Source of the DNA: an uncultured Eubacteriales bacterium
Lineage (GTDB): Bacteria; Bacillota; Clostridia; Christensenellales; QAND01
DNA: 14,336 bases
Reading direction: 5' to 3'
NCBI GenBank assembly: GCA_900546685.1
Contig: UREB01000024.1
Coordinates: 1-14,336, forward strand
Made by a program: the position numbers and the translations under genes
Shown here: positions 14,240 to 14,336 of the stretch, one piece after another
Numbering within the stretch: the stretch's first letter is position 1
How the letters are laid out: each line of letters opens with the position of its first letter
The notes under the pieces: model-generated
Databases searched by the model: none
The model's input: the letters and a program-made list of their open reading frames with translations, nothing else
What the model was told of the DNA's origin: nothing

Positions 14240-14336
14240 CCGCCCCGATACGCCAGCGCTGCCCTTGTCCCCTCTCTATGCGATGCGCGGTTTGTCCTCT
14301 AGTTGCCTGCCGACGCATAAAACAAGCGGCAAGCTT

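Noticed and set aside
13637..14302. 221-codon plus-strand frame over feoA and the feo promoter
   Set aside because: Antisense to FeoA and the FeoB G domain and runs across a consensus promoter; Cys/Pro/Arg-rich with no family likeness.
14240..14336. Possible start or end of another gene at the right edge
   Set aside because: No convincing coding frame, RBS or terminator is visible in these last bases; nothing can be supported.

Overview
The window looks like a chromosomal segment from an anaerobic, fairly GC-rich Clostridia (Firmicutes/Bacillota). The evidence is a complete clostridial butyryl-CoA operon with electron-transfer flavoprotein genes, strong AGGAGG-type ribosome binding sites, compact operons ending in hairpin-plus-T terminators, a Feo ferrous-iron operon with the small Cys-rich FeoB-associated protein, and a CtpE-like cation ATPase. 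I cannot name the genus. No tRNA, rRNA, IS element, CRISPR array or phage gene was seen.

Layout, left to right. (1) Bases 1-247, plus strand: the 3' end of a U32-family peptidase gene, closed by a terminator. (2) 398-2749, plus: a P-type cation ATPase of the CtpE type. It converges on uppP (undecaprenyl-diphosphatase, 2783-3592, minus), and the two share a 12-bp bidirectional terminator. (3) 3785-9715, minus: one six-gene operon transcribed thl-crt-hbd-bcd-etfB-etfA. It has a good promoter at 9803-9831 and a terminator at 3741-3772. (4) 9968-11413, minus: a single-gene unit for a hydrolytic NAD(P)-dependent aldehyde dehydrogenase with its own promoter and terminator. (5) 11637-14168, minus: feoA-feoB plus a 50-residue Cys-rich membrane protein. 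It has a consensus promoter at 14211-14239 with an iron-regulator-like palindrome next to the -10, and a terminator at 11588-11615.

How the genes work together. Thl condenses two acetyl-CoA, Hbd reduces acetoacetyl-CoA, Crt dehydrates 3-hydroxybutyryl-CoA, and Bcd with EtfAB reduces crotonyl-CoA to butyryl-CoA. In characterised clostridial complexes this last step is coupled to ferredoxin reduction by flavin-based electron bifurcation. The terminal butyrate-forming step (but, or ptb-buk) is not in the window. The Feo operon imports Fe(II), which ferredoxin-based metabolism needs, but no sequence feature ties the two operons together. UppP recycles the cell-wall lipid carrier and the ATPase moves a cation, possibly Ca2+.

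The gene content is largely ordinary. The parts most worth a second look are regulatory: an 18-bp perfect-arm palindrome lying on the extended -10 of the butyrate operon, and a DtxR/IdeR-like palindrome on the feo promoter. On the protein side they are a basic, His/Arg-containing tail on FeoA, loss of a cofactor-binding Lys in the aldehyde dehydrogenase, and a Glu-to-Gln change in the ion-site motif of the ATPase. I did not find a clear undescribed multi-gene system.
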